Below, piece by piece: positions 36,360 to 45,696 of a DNA stretch of 64,000 bases. Below the pieces are notes generated by a model that saw nothing but the letters and a program-made list of their open reading frames with translations, was not told where the DNA came from and searched no databases. Within the stretch, counting starts at the first letter, position 1. Every line of letters starts with the position of its first letter. This DNA is from Fructobacillus papyriferae (GTDB taxonomy: Bacteria; Bacillota; Bacilli; Lactobacillales; Lactobacillaceae): positions 34,310 to 98,309 of the forward strand of contig NZ_JAAMFI010000004.1 of assembly GCF_018437225.1 (NCBI RefSeq), written 5' to 3'. A program made the translations under genes and the position numbers.

Positions 36360-36895
36360 TGGATAACGATATTGAAGAAGTATTATTTGACCAAGAGCAA
36401 ATCCAAGAGGCTGCAGACCGTCTCGGTAAGACGATTACCGAAGATTATGCTGAGCAGAAGCCCTTGGTGCTGTCCGTTCTAAAGGGGGCTTACCTCTGGA
36501 CAGCCGATGTGATTCGAAAGATTGATCTGTATGTTGATCTTGAATTCATCAAGATTTCTTCCTACCATGGCGGCGTGTCATCATCTAATGAAATTGCCTT
36601 GGTAACAGACGTTCAATCTGACGTAAAGGGCCGCGATATTCTCATTTTGGAAGATATCGTAGATACCGGACAGTCCTTGAAGTTCTTGGAAGAATTGCTC
36701 TTGTCTCGCGGGGCCAACTCTGTTCGGGTGGCTACGCTTTTGGACAAGAAGGAAGGCCGCAAGGTCGACATCAAGGCGGATTACGTTGGCTTTGACGTCA
36801 GAAACGAGTTTGTGGTCGGCTACGGCTTAGACTACAAGGGACTCTACCGGAACTTGCCATACGTCGGCATTTTAAAGCAAAGTATTTATAGTTGA
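36359..36895 (+). CDS. hpt: Hypoxanthine phosphoribosyltransferase
   Basis: 178-residue purine salvage enzyme converting hypoxanthine or guanine plus PRPP to IMP or GMP. The PRPP-binding motif is ILILEDIVDTGQSL (about 98-111); VLKGAYLWTADVIRKI and FVVGYGLDYKGLYRNLPYVG are family signatures. It starts with GTG at 36359, sharing a base with the tilS stop. It supplies nucleotides from bases released by nucleoside uptake. Confidence 0.96.
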   Translation: MDNDIEEVLFDQEQIQEAADRLGKTITEDYAEQKPLVLSVLKGAYLWTADVIRKIDLYVDLEFIKISSYHGGVSSSNEIALVTDVQSDVKGRDILILEDIVDTGQSLKFLEELLLSRGANSVRVATLLDKKEGRKVDIKADYVGFDVRNEFVVGYGLDYKGLYRNLPYVGILKQSIYS

Positions 36896-36960
36896 GAGCG
36901 GATTGCTCTTCCATCGACCTGATCGTCGATTGGTAGTTTAGTAAGGATTGAGGAGTTCAG

Positions 36961-39057
36961 ATGAAAAACGAAAACGGCGGCTTCTTTCGAAGCTCCTTCC
37001 TATATGTGATCATCTTCCTGGCGGTTATTGCGGGGATTTACTCGTTCATGGGTGGATCGAAGACAACAACCAAGGATGTTTCCCAGTCGGAATTTGTAAA
37101 GGCGCTTTCCAATAAGGAAATCGATTCCTTTAACATCCAACCAGGTAACGATGTCTACAACGTAACCGGAACTTATAAAAAGGATCAGTCAAAGTCCAAG
37201 AAGGGGTCAAACTCCGGCTTGAACGCGTTGATCGCCCAACAGTCACAGACGACTAAGTTCCAGACTTCTGTTTTGCAAAACGATTCGTCCATTAAGGACA
37301 TCACGCAGGCAGCCAAGAAGACCAACACCGAAATGACCACGAAGCCGGCCGCTTCTTCAGGCTTCTGGCTGAACTTGATCATCTCGATTGTGCCAATGTT
37401 TTTGATTTTGGGATTGGCTTACATGATGATGTCGCGTGGTGGCGGCCAGGGTGGTCAAGGTGGCATGATGGGCAACTTTGGCAAGTCCAAGGCCAAGCCA
37501 TCCGATCCAAAGGATAACAAGACCCGCTTTGAAAACGTTGCGGGGGCTGACGAAGAGAAGGAAGAACTGGTCGAAGTTGTTGAATTCTTGAAGTCACCAA
37601 AGAAGTTCACTGAAATGGGTGCCCGCATTCCAAAGGGTGTTTTGCTTGAGGGCCCTCCTGGAACGGGTAAGACAATGTTGGCCAAGGCGGTTGCTGGTGA
37701 AGCTTCCGTGCCATTCTTCTCGATGTCTGGTTCCGACTTTGTCGAAATGTTTGTTGGTGTCGGGGCTTCCCGTGTTCGTGATTTGTTCGAACAGGCCAAG
37801 AAGTCCGCACCTGCCATCATCTTTATCGATGAAATCGATGCTGTTGGACGCCGTCGAGGCTCTGGTGTCGGTGGTGGAAACGACGAACGAGAACAAACAT
37901 TGAACCAAATCCTGATCGAAATGGATGGGTTTGATAACTCGGAAGGGGTCATCATTTTGGCCTCAACCAACCGTTCGGATGTCTTGGATCCCGCCTTGCT
38001 TCGTTCGGGTCGTTTCGACCGAAAGATCATGGTTGGGGCACCTGATGTCAAGGGTCGTGAAGCTATTTTGAAGGTTCACGCCAAAAACAAGCCACTTTCA
38101 GACAGCGTCGATTTGAAGGCGATTGCCCACCAGACGCCAGGTTATGTTGGAGCGGATTTGGAAAACTTGCTAAACGAAGCGGCCTTACTGGCTGCCCGTC
38201 GCAATAAAAAGACCATTGATGCAGCCGACTTGGACGAAGCCGAAGACCGGATCTTCCAAGGACCGGCTAAGGCCAATAAAACCATGTCTGACCTTGAACG
38301 CAAGACGACGGCTTTCCACGAAGCTGGTCACGCCTTGGTTGGGCTGGTTAAGTCGAACGCTTCGGTTGTTCGGAAGGTGACGATTGTGCCACGTGGCCGC
38401 ATTGGGGGCTATGCCTTGATGACGCCAAAGACCGATCGCTACAATATTCGTTATTCCGAAGCCATCGAACAATTGGCCGGATTGATGGGTGGCCGTGCAG
38501 CCGAGTTAGCGACCTTCGATGAAGCATCATCGGGGGCAGCCAACGATTTCCAGCAGGCAACGAATTTGGCCCGCCAGATGGTGACGGCCTATGGAATGTC
38601 TGACAAGTTGGGCATGGTCCAACTGGAAGGAAACGCCTCCGTTTCATATAACGAAGGTGGCGGCGCCAAGTCTTATTCAGAAGAGACCGCGGCGTTGATC
38701 GATGAAGAAGTTCGTCGTTTGACCAAGCAAGCCTTTGAAGAAGCAACTAAGATTTTGACTGAAAACAAGGAAAAGTTGGCGCAGATCGCAAACGCCTTGC
38801 TCGAAGTTGAATCACTTGATGAAAAGCAAATTAAAGACATCTATGAAACGGGTCACTTCACGCCAAAGAGCGAAGAAGAAGACGAAGATGCCAAGTCTTA
38901 TGATCAAACCAAGGAAGCCTTGAACCACAAGGAAGACAAGGCGGAAGAAGCGGAAGAAAAGGGTGATCAAAAGGAAGCGGACCAAGCATTGGAAGAAGAT
39001 TCGAATGTCAAAGAAGACGCTGACGACGCCCCAACTGACGACGATTCCAAGTCATAA
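36961..39057 (+). CDS. ftsH: ATP-dependent zinc metalloprotease FtsH
   Basis: 698-residue membrane AAA protease that degrades misfolded membrane and regulatory proteins. N-terminal span [20 protein letters not shown], extracytoplasmic domain, second span near 138-158. AAA module has Walker A GPPGTGKT (about 231), [10 protein letters not shown] and the SRH. The zinc site is HEAGH (about 454). The C-terminal tail is long and very acidic. Ends before a terminator at 39065. Confidence 0.98.
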   Translation: MKNENGGFFRSSFLYVIIFLAVIAGIYSFMGGSKTTTKDVSQSEFVKALSNKEIDSFNIQPGNDVYNVTGTYKKDQSKSKKGSNSGLNALIAQQSQTTKFQTSVLQNDSSIKDITQAAKKTNTEMTTKPAASSGFWLNLIISIVPMFLILGLAYMMMSRGGGQGGQGGMMGNFGKSKAKPSDPKDNKTRFENVAGADEEKEELVEVVEFLKSPKKFTEMGARIPKGVLLEGPPGTGKTMLAKAVAGEASVPFFSMSGSDFVEMFVGVGASRVRDLFEQAKKSAPAIIFIDEIDAVGRRRGSGVGGGNDEREQTLNQILIEMDGFDNSEGVIILASTNRSDVLDPALLRSGRFDRKIMVGAPDVKGREAILKVHAKNKPLSDSVDLKAIAHQTPGYVGADLENLLNEAALLAARRNKKTIDAADLDEAEDRIFQGPAKANKTMSDLERKTTAFHEAGHALVGLVKSNASVVRKVTIVPRGRIGGYALMTPKTDRYNIRYSEAIEQLAGLMGGRAAELATFDEASSGAANDFQQATNLARQMVTAYGMSDKLGMVQLEGNASVSYNEGGGAKSYSEETAALIDEEVRRLTKQAFEEATKILTENKEKLAQIANALLEVESLDEKQIKDIYETGHFTPKSEEEDEDAKSYDQTKEALNHKEDKAEEAEEKGDQKEADQALEEDSNVKEDADDAPTDDDSKS

Positions 39058-39064
39058 GCAGATG

Positions 39065-39092
39065 AAAAAGTTGGCTTCGGCCAGCTTTTTTT
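39065..39092 (+). terminator. Terminator of ftsH
   Basis: AAAAAGTTGGC-TTCG-GCCAGCTTTTT with T run. Confidence 0.92.
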
Positions 39093-39109
39093 CATGAAAG
39101 GAGAAAACA

Positions 39110-40042
39110 ATGGCAGATCAATTAATCAAGGTCATAACAAAAGATGAAGCTTTCCGGGCCTTTGCCGTGGATGGCACAACATTGGTTCAAGAAGCAGCAG
39201 AAGCTCATGAAACCTCGCGACTAGCAAGCGTTGTCTTAGGACGCGCCCTTTTGGCTACCGAGATTCTTGCCCAAGCCGCTTTGAAAGGCGAAGAACGGTT
39301 AAACGTTAAGATGTCCGGCCGTGGACCGATTGGTCAAATCGTGACAGAGGCTGACACGCACGGCGCTGTCCGCGGTTATGTATCCAACCCGAACATTGAG
39401 CCAATTGTTAACGACGACAACCAGCTGAACGTAGCTGGTGCTGTGGGGAACAACGGCTCCTTTCAAGTGACCAAGTTCGCCCCCTATTCCAATCCTTACA
39501 TCGGCCAGTCGATCATGGTTTCTGGTGAAATCGGCGATGATTTCACTTATTACTTGACCCATTCGGAACAGATTCCTTCTGTCGTTGGTGTTGGGGTAAC
39601 GATGAATCCAGATGATACGGTGAAAGCAGCCGGCGGCTTCCTCATTCAAGCTCTGCCTGGTGCCACGGATGAGCAACTGGTCGAATTGAACAACAAGTTG
39701 CAAAAAATGCCAGCTCTTTCCACCTTGCTTGGCAACAAGAAGGGCCCTTTGGCCATTTTGGATGCGGTCTTAGGTGACAAGAACTACCACGAATTACAGG
39801 CTATGACCATTGGTTTAGCAGCCGAGCCGGATAAGGAAGCCTATGCCAAGCAATTGGCTACCTTGCCATCCTCTGAAATCCAAGCGATGATCGACGAAGA
39901 TGGCGGCGCTGAAGTGCGCGGCAAGTTCTCTGGTAAAAAGCATCAGTTTACGGCTCATGAATTAGACATTATTTTACAAGGTGTCTTGAAACGTGAGGCG
40001 GAAGAAGACAAGCAGGCAGACGATTCGTCTGACGAAAAATAA
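39110..40042 (+). CDS. hslO: Hsp33-family chaperone lacking the redox zinc cysteines
   Basis: 310 residues with the full Hsp33 fold: FAVDGTTLVQEAAEAHETSRLASVVLGRALLAT, KMSGRGPIGQIVTEADTHGAVRGYV and PSVVGVGVTMN. Known Hsp33 proteins are switched on by oxidation of four zinc-bound cysteines in the C-terminal domain (CxC, then CxxC). Here the first pair is replaced near 236-240 (LAAEP) and the second pair by Gly271 and Ser274 (VRGKFSGKKHQF); the protein contains no cysteine at all. The aligned shape of the domain is kept. So it cannot use the classical thiol switch and may be always active or triggered by unfolding or heat. Standard place after ftsH. Confidence 0.9.
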   Translation: MADQLIKVITKDEAFRAFAVDGTTLVQEAAEAHETSRLASVVLGRALLATEILAQAALKGEERLNVKMSGRGPIGQIVTEADTHGAVRGYVSNPNIEPIVNDDNQLNVAGAVGNNGSFQVTKFAPYSNPYIGQSIMVSGEIGDDFTYYLTHSEQIPSVVGVGVTMNPDDTVKAAGGFLIQALPGATDEQLVELNNKLQKMPALSTLLGNKKGPLAILDAVLGDKNYHELQAMTIGLAAEPDKEAYAKQLATLPSSEIQAMIDEDGGAEVRGKFSGKKHQFTAHELDIILQGVLKREAEEDKQADDSSDEK

Positions 40043-40046
40043 GAAC

Positions 40047-40072
40047 AAAAAGTCGGCTTCGGCCGACTTTTT
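40047..40072 (+). terminator. Terminator of hslO
   Basis: AAAAAGTCGGC-TTCG-GCCGACTTTTT. Confidence 0.93.
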
Positions 40073-40144
40073 AAATGGTCTAGCATTTGCTATACTGTTT
40101 AGTAGATAAATGCGAGTAAATCGCCGACAGGAAGGTAATGATTC

Positions 40145-41629
40145 ATGGCTGAAGAAAAAGCCCTCAATGATCAGATGCGCGCCCGCCGCCAAAAGATGCA
40201 GGCGTTAGAAGATGATCTCCATATCGATCCGTTTGGCCACCGTTTCGATCGCGATTCGTTGGCAGCAGACCTCCACGAAAAGTTCGATGGCAAGTCTGAA
40301 GAAGAATTGGCAGCAGAACCTAAAAAAGTGGTCATCGCTGGCCGAATGGTGGCAAAGCGTGGCGCTGGTAAGGTGATCTTTGCAGACATCCGCGACCGCT
40401 CTGGTCAAATTCAAATCTATGCCCGTCGTGACGACTTGGGCGACAACTATCCGATCATCAAGCGTTCGGACCTTGGTGATTTTTTGGGTATCGAAGGCCA
40501 GATGATGAAGACCGAAGCCGGTGAGCTGACGATCTTGGTCAGCCACTTGACTCACTTGTCAAAAGCCCTGCGCCCAATGCCTGATAAGTACCACGGTATC
40601 TCAGACGTTGAAACGAAGTACCGGAAGCGCTACTTGGATTTGATTGCCAACAACGACTCACTGGTTCGCTTCCAACAGCGCTCTCAAATCATTTCGGCTG
40701 TTCGTGCTTACATGGACCAGCACCAGTTCATGGAAGTTGAAACGCCAATCTTACAAACACAGGCTGGTGGAGCGGCGGCTAAGCCCTTCATCACACACCA
40801 CAACGCCTTAAACATTGACATGTACATGCGAATCGCCACGGAGCTTTATTTGAAGCGCTTGATCGTTGGTGGGATGGAACGCGTCTATGAGATTGGTCGC
40901 ATCTTCCGTAATGAAGGAATGGATGCGAAGCACAATCCGGAATTCACGACGATGGAATCCTATGCGGCCTATTGGGACTTCAAAGACGTGATGGACCAAG
41001 CAGAAGGCATTTTCAAAGCCGCTGCGGCTGTTGTCTCTGATGATTTGCAAATTACCTACCAAGGGGTTCAAATCGATTTGAACAAGCCGTTTGCCCGCAA
41101 GCACATGGTCGACTTGATTAAAGAAAAGGCCGGTGTTGATTTTTGGCCTGACATGTCGGTCGAAGAAGCGCAAAAGCTGGCCGACGACAAGGGCGTGAAG
41201 TACGAAAAGTTCTGGGGTGTTGGCCACATTATTAACGCCTTCTTCGATGAATTCGTAGAGGATACGTTGGAACAACCAACGATCGTTTACGGACACCCCG
41301 TCGAAGTGTCGCCTTTGGCCAAGAAAAATGCTGAAGACCCACGCTTTACGGACCGCTTTGAGATCTTTATCATGGGATCTGAATATGGAAACGCCTTTTC
41401 CGAATTAAACGATCCGATCGATCAACGGGCCCGCTTTGAAGCCCAAATGGCAGAACGGGAAAACGGAAACGACGAGGCTGAAGCCATCGACGAAGACTTC
41501 ATCGAAGCCTTGGAGTATGGAATGCCACCTACCGGTGGTCTTGGAATCGGAATCGATCGGTTGGTCATGCTCTTGACGGACACAACGACGATTCGTGATG
41601 CCATCTTGTTCCCAACGATGCGTCCATAA
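40145..41629 (+). CDS. lysS: Lysyl-tRNA synthetase (class II)
   Basis: 494-residue class II enzyme charging tRNA-Lys. N-terminal OB-fold anticodon-binding domain (about 55-150), class II motif 1 ([10 protein letters not shown]), motif 2 ([22 protein letters not shown]) and motif 3 ([13 protein letters not shown]). AGGAAGG precedes the ATG; an extended -10 TGCTATACT ends at 40096. In many lactobacilli dusB lies between hslO and lysS; it is absent here. Confidence 0.98.
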   Translation: MAEEKALNDQMRARRQKMQALEDDLHIDPFGHRFDRDSLAADLHEKFDGKSEEELAAEPKKVVIAGRMVAKRGAGKVIFADIRDRSGQIQIYARRDDLGDNYPIIKRSDLGDFLGIEGQMMKTEAGELTILVSHLTHLSKALRPMPDKYHGISDVETKYRKRYLDLIANNDSLVRFQQRSQIISAVRAYMDQHQFMEVETPILQTQAGGAAAKPFITHHNALNIDMYMRIATELYLKRLIVGGMERVYEIGRIFRNEGMDAKHNPEFTTMESYAAYWDFKDVMDQAEGIFKAAAAVVSDDLQITYQGVQIDLNKPFARKHMVDLIKEKAGVDFWPDMSVEEAQKLADDKGVKYEKFWGVGHIINAFFDEFVEDTLEQPTIVYGHPVEVSPLAKKNAEDPRFTDRFEIFIMGSEYGNAFSELNDPIDQRARFEAQMAERENGNDEAEAIDEDFIEALEYGMPPTGGLGIGIDRLVMLLTDTTTIRDAILFPTMRP

Positions 41630-41640
41630 GCAAGTAACCA

Positions 41641-41689
41641 TTGACGTGCTTAACTTTTCTTTGTATACTGATTGAGTTAGTTAAGCACG
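41641..41689 (+). promoter_or_regulatory. tRNA-Asn promoter inside an 11-bp inverted repeat
   Basis: TTGACG (41641-41646), 17-bp spacer, TATACT (41664-41669). A perfect inverted repeat CGTGCTTAACT (41645-41655) / AGTTAAGCACG (41679-41689) flanks the -10 box with a 23-bp centre. Confidence 0.8.
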
Positions 41690-41695
41690 AATTAT

Positions 41696-41768
41696 TCCGA
41701 ATTAGCTCAGTTGGTAGAGCACACGACTGTTAATCGTGTTGTCGTCGGTTCGAGCCCGACATTCGGAG
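41696..41768 (+). tRNA. tRNA-Asn (GTT)
   Basis: 73-nt cloverleaf: acceptor TCCGAAT / ATTCGGA, discriminator G, D-arm AGCTCAGTTGGTAGAGC, anticodon loop CTGTTAA with GTT, T-arm GTTCGAGC. CCA is not encoded. Identical to the copy at 44901. Confidence 0.97.
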
Positions 41769-41865
41769 TTTTCTGAGTCGCCTTAAGGTGGTTCTTTTTT
41801 ATTTGCCATCTGAAGCAAAAAGGTGTATATTTCCATGAGACGGAATCATTGGATTCTGTTTAACA

Positions 41866-41902
41866 AAATAACTGACGCCCGTGAGCGTCGATTTTGAAAG
41901 GA
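41866..41902 (+). promoter_or_regulatory. Conserved leader hairpin of MFS gene 1
   Basis: A 37-nt block with hairpin GACGC (41874-41878) / GCGTC (41885-41889), then ATTTTG and the ribosome site AAAGGA. 34 of 37 bases are the same before MFS gene 2. Confidence 0.6.
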
Positions 41903-41909
41903 ATTGAAT

Positions 41910-43166
41910 ATGGATGCAAAAAAAGCACCGGCGCAACATCTGCGCTACCGCGATTTTTCAAAGAACCAGAAGCTAACACTCTGGTCGACGACGGCAGGAT
42001 TTGGTTTGGAGCACATGGATGCGCTCTTCATTTCCTTTGCTATGACCTCGATCATTCAGTCGCTTGGGATTTCCAACTTTGCGGGAGGGTTGATTTCGAC
42101 CTTCTCCATGTTTGGCACGTTAATTGGTGGACTGGTCTTTGGGATTTTGGCTGATCGCATCGGGCGAGTTCGTGTCTTTACCTGGACCTTGTTCATCGTG
42201 GCCTTTGCAACGGGGGCGATTTACTTTGCCCACAATATCTGGCTTGTCTATACTTTCCGCTTTATCGCGGGGGTTGGAACTGGTGCAGAGTATGGTGCGG
42301 GGGTCACGTTAATTGCCGAGAACTTTGCGGGCAAGAAGATCGGAAAGCTGACGTCGCTTAGTCAAATTGGTGGCCAGGTCGGCGCGATCTTGGCCGCAAT
42401 CGCCTCTGCGATTATCATTCCACTCTTCGGTTGGAACGCACTCTTCTTGGTCGGCTTAGTCCCTGTTTTCTTTGCCTTTGTGGTGCGTCGGCACGTAAAG
42501 GAATCCGATGAATTCACCGCGACTAAGGCGAAGCGTCACGTTGAAAAAGAGACGCTGAAGGAAAAGTCACCGATCTTAGAAGTTTTCAAGACGCCTGCTC
42601 TGGCTTATCAGACGATTGCTTTGATTTTGATGATGATGGTTCAAACCGGTGGCTACTATGGTTTGATGAATTGGTTGCCTAAGATCATGCAAAAGCAATT
42701 GCACTTGTCCATTTCGGGTTCTTCTCTTTGGATGATTGTCACGATTGTCGGCATGTCACTTGGGATGTATTGCTTTGGCTACGTCTTGGACAACTTCGGG
42801 CCTCGTTTAGCCTTTGGAACGTTCTTAGCCTTGGCCGCTGTTACGGTTTACTTGCTGTTGGTGGCCAAGAGCGCCTGGTCGCTGCTTGCCATTATGATGG
42901 TCGTTGGTTTCTTCTCAAACGGCATGTATGGGGGCTATGGTGTGGTTGTGTCACGACTTTACCCGACCCATGCCCGCGTAACGGCGAACTCAGTTGTTTC
43001 ATCAGTTGGTAAGCTGCTTGGTGGTTTCTTCCCAGCAATTATCGGCTGGCTGATGGATCAATACACGTTGAGCCACGTGATGCTCTTCTTCACTTGCATC
43101 TACCTTTTCTCATTAATAATCATGCTAACGATTCCTGCCTTCCATCGTAAGGATGTGCAGTTCTAA
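41910..43166 (+). CDS. MFS transporter, paralogue 1
   Basis: 418 residues, twelve hydrophobic segments. GGLVFGILADRIGRVRVF is the MFS loop 2-3 signature, FIAGVGTGAEYGAGVTLIAENF and the repeat near LDNFGPRLAFG mark the two halves. It resembles metabolite:proton or aromatic acid:proton symporters; the substrate is unknown. I start at ATG 41910 (AAAGGA 7 nt before) instead of TTG 41904. A close paralogue follows at 43461. Confidence 0.9.
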   Translation: MDAKKAPAQHLRYRDFSKNQKLTLWSTTAGFGLEHMDALFISFAMTSIIQSLGISNFAGGLISTFSMFGTLIGGLVFGILADRIGRVRVFTWTLFIVAFATGAIYFAHNIWLVYTFRFIAGVGTGAEYGAGVTLIAENFAGKKIGKLTSLSQIGGQVGAILAAIASAIIIPLFGWNALFLVGLVPVFFAFVVRRHVKESDEFTATKAKRHVEKETLKEKSPILEVFKTPALAYQTIALILMMMVQTGGYYGLMNWLPKIMQKQLHLSISGSSLWMIVTIVGMSLGMYCFGYVLDNFGPRLAFGTFLALAAVTVYLLLVAKSAWSLLAIMMVVGFFSNGMYGGYGVVVSRLYPTHARVTANSVVSSVGKLLGGFFPAIIGWLMDQYTLSHVMLFFTCIYLFSLIIMLTIPAFHRKDVQF

Positions 43167-43173
43167 TATTATG

Positions 43174-43201
43174 AAAAAAGACCACTTCGTGTGGTCTTTT
43201 T
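43174..43201 (+). terminator. Terminator of MFS gene 1
   Basis: AAAAAAGACCAC-TTC-GTGTGGTCTTTTT hairpin. Confidence 0.9.
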
Positions 43202-43412
43202 AGTTTGCTTTTCTTTCACAAAGTTAAGAAAGTGAGTCAATGACTGAATTTTCTTTATTCGATCAAATCGCTGGCAGTACTCATACAAGCGCTCTTGAAT
43301 TCAGGGTTCATGGTAAGGAAGGTAGCCAGTCACTTTGTGAAAATGGCTTGCGTTGTGTCTTGAATTTCGGTATAGTATCGAGTGGTTATAGAACCAAATC
43401 TATGTTTTGACG

Positions 43413-43449
43413 AAATAATTGACGCCCGAGAGCGTCGGTTTTGAAAGGA
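43413..43449 (+). promoter_or_regulatory. Conserved leader hairpin of MFS gene 2
   Basis: Same 37-nt block as before gene 1, with GACGC (43421-43425) / GCGTC (43432-43436), GTTTTG and AAAGGA. Confidence 0.6.
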
Positions 43450-43460
43450 AAAAATAAATC

Positions 43461-44708
43461 ATGTCTGAAGAAAAACAGCAGGGTGCTGATCATCTGCGTT
43501 ATCGCGATTTCACGCATAACCAAAAGATGACCATGCTCTCGACGACTGCCGGGTTCGGTTTGGAACACATGGATGCCATGCTTTTGCCATTGGCCATGTC
43601 ATCGATTGTGGCTTCACTTGGGATTTCCAACACGGCAGGTGGCTTGATCACCACGATCTCGATGTTTGGTACGCTTCTGGGTGGGATGATCTTTGGTATC
43701 CTGGCTGATAAGGTTGGTCGTGTCCGCGTCTTCAATTGGACGATTTTCATCGTGGCCTTTGCGACAGCGGCCCTTTACTTTGCTAACAACATCTACGAAA
43801 TTTACCTTTTGAAGTTTATTGCCGGTGTTGGAACGGCCGCTGAATACGGGGCTGGGGTGACGTTGATTGCAGAAAACTTTGCGGGTAAGAAGATTGGGAA
43901 GTTGACCTCACTTGCCCACATTGGTGGTCAAGTGGGCACCATCTTGGCCACGGTGGCCGCTGCCTTGATCTTGCCTCGTTGGGGCTGGAACGCGCTCTTC
44001 TTGTTTGGTTTGTTGCCGATCATTTTTGCTTTCTTTGTAAGACGTCATTTGAAGGACTCAGCGGAATTTGAAGCAGTCAAGGAAAAGCGCGAAAAGCAAG
44101 AGCAAAAGGCGCCCTTGAAAGAAGTGTTCAAAACGCCTGCTCTGGCTTACCAAACGACGGCGTTAGTGTTGATGATGATGGTCCAGATTGGTGGCTACTA
44201 TGGGTTGATGAACTGGCTGCCTAAGATTATGCAAAAGCACCTTGGCCTTTCGATTTCTGGCTCTTCTTATTGGATGATTGCCACGATTGTTGGAATGTCT
44301 TTGGGAATGTATCTCTTTGGAAGCTTCTTGGATAACTTTGGCCCACGGATTGCCTTTGGTGGTTTCTTGGCCTTGGCGGCAATTTCGGTTTACCTTTTGC
44401 TTTTCGCTCAAAGTGCCTGGTCATTGCTTTTCATCATGATGATCGTTGGTTTCTTCTCAAACGGAATGTACGGTGGCTTTGGCGTTGTCGTTTCACGCCT
44501 GTACCCTGCCGATTCCCGGGTAACGGCCAATTCGGTTGTCTCATCTGGCGGTAAAGTCTTGGGTGGTTTCTTTCCAGCCATCGTTGGTTGGTTAATGGAT
44601 AATTTCTCTTTGAGCCACGTGATGATGTTCTTTACGGCCGCTTACTTGTTCTCCTTGGTTGTTATGCTGACCATTCCGGCTTTGCGTCGCAAGGATATTC
44701 AATTCTAA
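43461..44708 (+). CDS. MFS transporter, paralogue 2
   Basis: 415 residues, twelve hydrophobic segments, highly similar to paralogue 1 along its whole length (for example AGFGLEHMDA, FAGKKIGKLTSL, LPKIMQK and VVVSRLYP are shared). It differs in the N-terminus, the central loop (AVKEKREKQEQKAP) and scattered pore residues, so substrate range may have diverged. Start ATG 43461. Tandem duplication with its own terminator. Confidence 0.9.
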   Translation: MSEEKQQGADHLRYRDFTHNQKMTMLSTTAGFGLEHMDAMLLPLAMSSIVASLGISNTAGGLITTISMFGTLLGGMIFGILADKVGRVRVFNWTIFIVAFATAALYFANNIYEIYLLKFIAGVGTAAEYGAGVTLIAENFAGKKIGKLTSLAHIGGQVGTILATVAAALILPRWGWNALFLFGLLPIIFAFFVRRHLKDSAEFEAVKEKREKQEQKAPLKEVFKTPALAYQTTALVLMMMVQIGGYYGLMNWLPKIMQKHLGLSISGSSYWMIATIVGMSLGMYLFGSFLDNFGPRIAFGGFLALAAISVYLLLFAQSAWSLLFIMMIVGFFSNGMYGGFGVVVSRLYPADSRVTANSVVSSGGKVLGGFFPAIVGWLMDNFSLSHVMMFFTAAYLFSLVVMLTIPALRRKDIQF

Positions 44709-44719
44709 TTATTCTAACA

Positions 44720-44745
44720 AGTCGCCTGTTAGGCGGCTTTTTTTA
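44720..44745 (+). terminator. Terminator of MFS gene 2
   Basis: GTCGCC / GGCGGC stem with TGTTA loop and seven T. Confidence 0.85.
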
Positions 44746-44838
44746 TTTGTCCTTAAGGGCGGCTGCTCGAAAACGAAGCCGCAGTTTTGAACCGTTATAA
44801 GCAGTTAAAAAATTCATCAAGTTTTTTTCAGAAAAGCG

Positions 44839-44867
44839 TTGACAGTCAGGATAGCAGATGGCATAAT
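44839..44867 (+). promoter_or_regulatory. Promoter of the tRNA-Asn/tRNA-Thr unit
   Basis: TTGACA (44839-44844), 17-bp spacer, CATAAT (44862-44867); start about 27 nt before the first tRNA. Confidence 0.8.
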
Positions 44868-44900
44868 TAAATAGTTGTTTTGATACAGCAAAGACATTAT

Positions 44901-44973
44901 TCCGAATTAGCTCAGTTGGTAGAGCACACGACTGTTAATCGTGTTGTCGTCGGTTCGAGCCCGACATTCGGAG
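44901..44973 (+). tRNA. tRNA-Asn (GTT), second copy
   Basis: Identical in all 73 nt to 41696-41768; the identity extends five bases upstream and one base downstream. Confidence 0.97.
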
Positions 44974-44976
44974 TAT

Positions 44977-45049
44977 GCCGATGTAGCTCAGTTGGTAGAG
45001 CACGGGTATCGTAAACCTGGGGTCGAAGGTTCGAATCCTTTCGTCGGCA
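44977..45049 (+). tRNA. tRNA-Thr (CGT)
   Basis: Acceptor GCCGATG / CGTCGGC, discriminator A; anticodon stem CGGGT/ACCTG encloses ATCGTAA, anticodon CGT. T-arm GTTCGAAT. Three bases after tRNA-Asn, so co-transcribed. Confidence 0.95.
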
Positions 45050-45055
45050 TCTTGC

Positions 45056-45085
45056 AGCGTCTCACTTTGGTGGGGCGCTTTTTTT
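45056..45085 (+). terminator. Terminator of the tRNA unit
   Basis: AGCGTCTCAC-TTTG-GTGGGGCGCT with seven T. Confidence 0.9.
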
Positions 45086-45111
45086 GTCGCTTTTAACGCA
45101 AAATGGCCAAC

Positions 45112-45142
45112 AAAAAAAGCAGACCCGAAGGTCTGCTTTTTA
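45112..45142 (-). terminator. Terminator of tRNA-Leu
   Basis: AAAAAGCAGACC-CGAA-GGTCTGCTTTTT, placed just beyond the 3' end of the minus-strand tRNA-Leu. Confidence 0.85.
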
Positions 45143-45151
45143 TATTGATCA

Positions 45152-45237
45152 TGCGGATGGCGGGAGTCGAACCCGCACGTCCTAAAGCGGACACAGGATC
45201 CTTAATCCTGCGCGTCTGCCAATTCCGCCACATCCGC
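45152..45237 (-). tRNA. tRNA-Leu (AAG)
   Basis: 86-nt class II tRNA with a long variable arm (GTGTCCGCTTTAGGACGT). Acceptor GCGGATG / CATCCGC, D-region GGCGGAATTGGCAGAC, anticodon loop TTAAGGA with AAG, T-arm GTTCGACTC. CCA not encoded. Confidence 0.94.
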
Positions 45238-45360
45238 AACTTAACTTTTAAAAGTTTACAGGGCTTTGCGGATTTTGTCAAGTCAAACAAAAAAATTACG
45301 ATTCTTTTCGTCTGGAAAAGCAAATCTCTGATAAACTAGTACCAGATTGGAGAAATGCCG

Positions 45361-45696
45361 ATGAAGTTATTTAAATGGTCGAAGCAAGACCAGCAAAAAA
45401 AACAAGAGCAAGATCGTATCGATTTTCTGAAGGAAGAAAACGACCAACTCTTAGATCAAATTGAGTCCTTAAAGCTCGATGTCACTGAATTAGAAGTTGA
45501 AAACCAACACCTGACCGAAATGGTTTCACGTTCTGGTTTCAAACGTCGCCTTCTTAGGATCGGGATGGGCCTTGCTGTCTTAGTTGTGACCTATGCGCTG
45601 TTGGTTTTGGTTGGCGAACGCAACAGTAATCTACCATGGTTGTTGTTGATCGAGGCAGCCTTCATCTTTGTCATGGGCCGAGGTGATGATCGATGA
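45361..45696 (+). CDS. Hypothetical coiled-coil membrane protein
   Basis: 111 residues from ATG 45361 (GGAG 8 nt before). A charged N-terminus is followed by a coiled coil (RIDFLKEENDQLLDQIESLK...LEVENQHLTEM, about 18-52) and two hydrophobic segments (about 64-84 and 90-105). No family recognised. Its stop overlaps the tpiA start (ATGA), so it is probably co-transcribed with tpiA. Confidence 0.65.
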   Translation: MKLFKWSKQDQQKKQEQDRIDFLKEENDQLLDQIESLKLDVTELEVENQHLTEMVSRSGFKRRLLRIGMGLAVLVVTYALLVLVGERNSNLPWLLLIEAAFIFVMGRGDDR

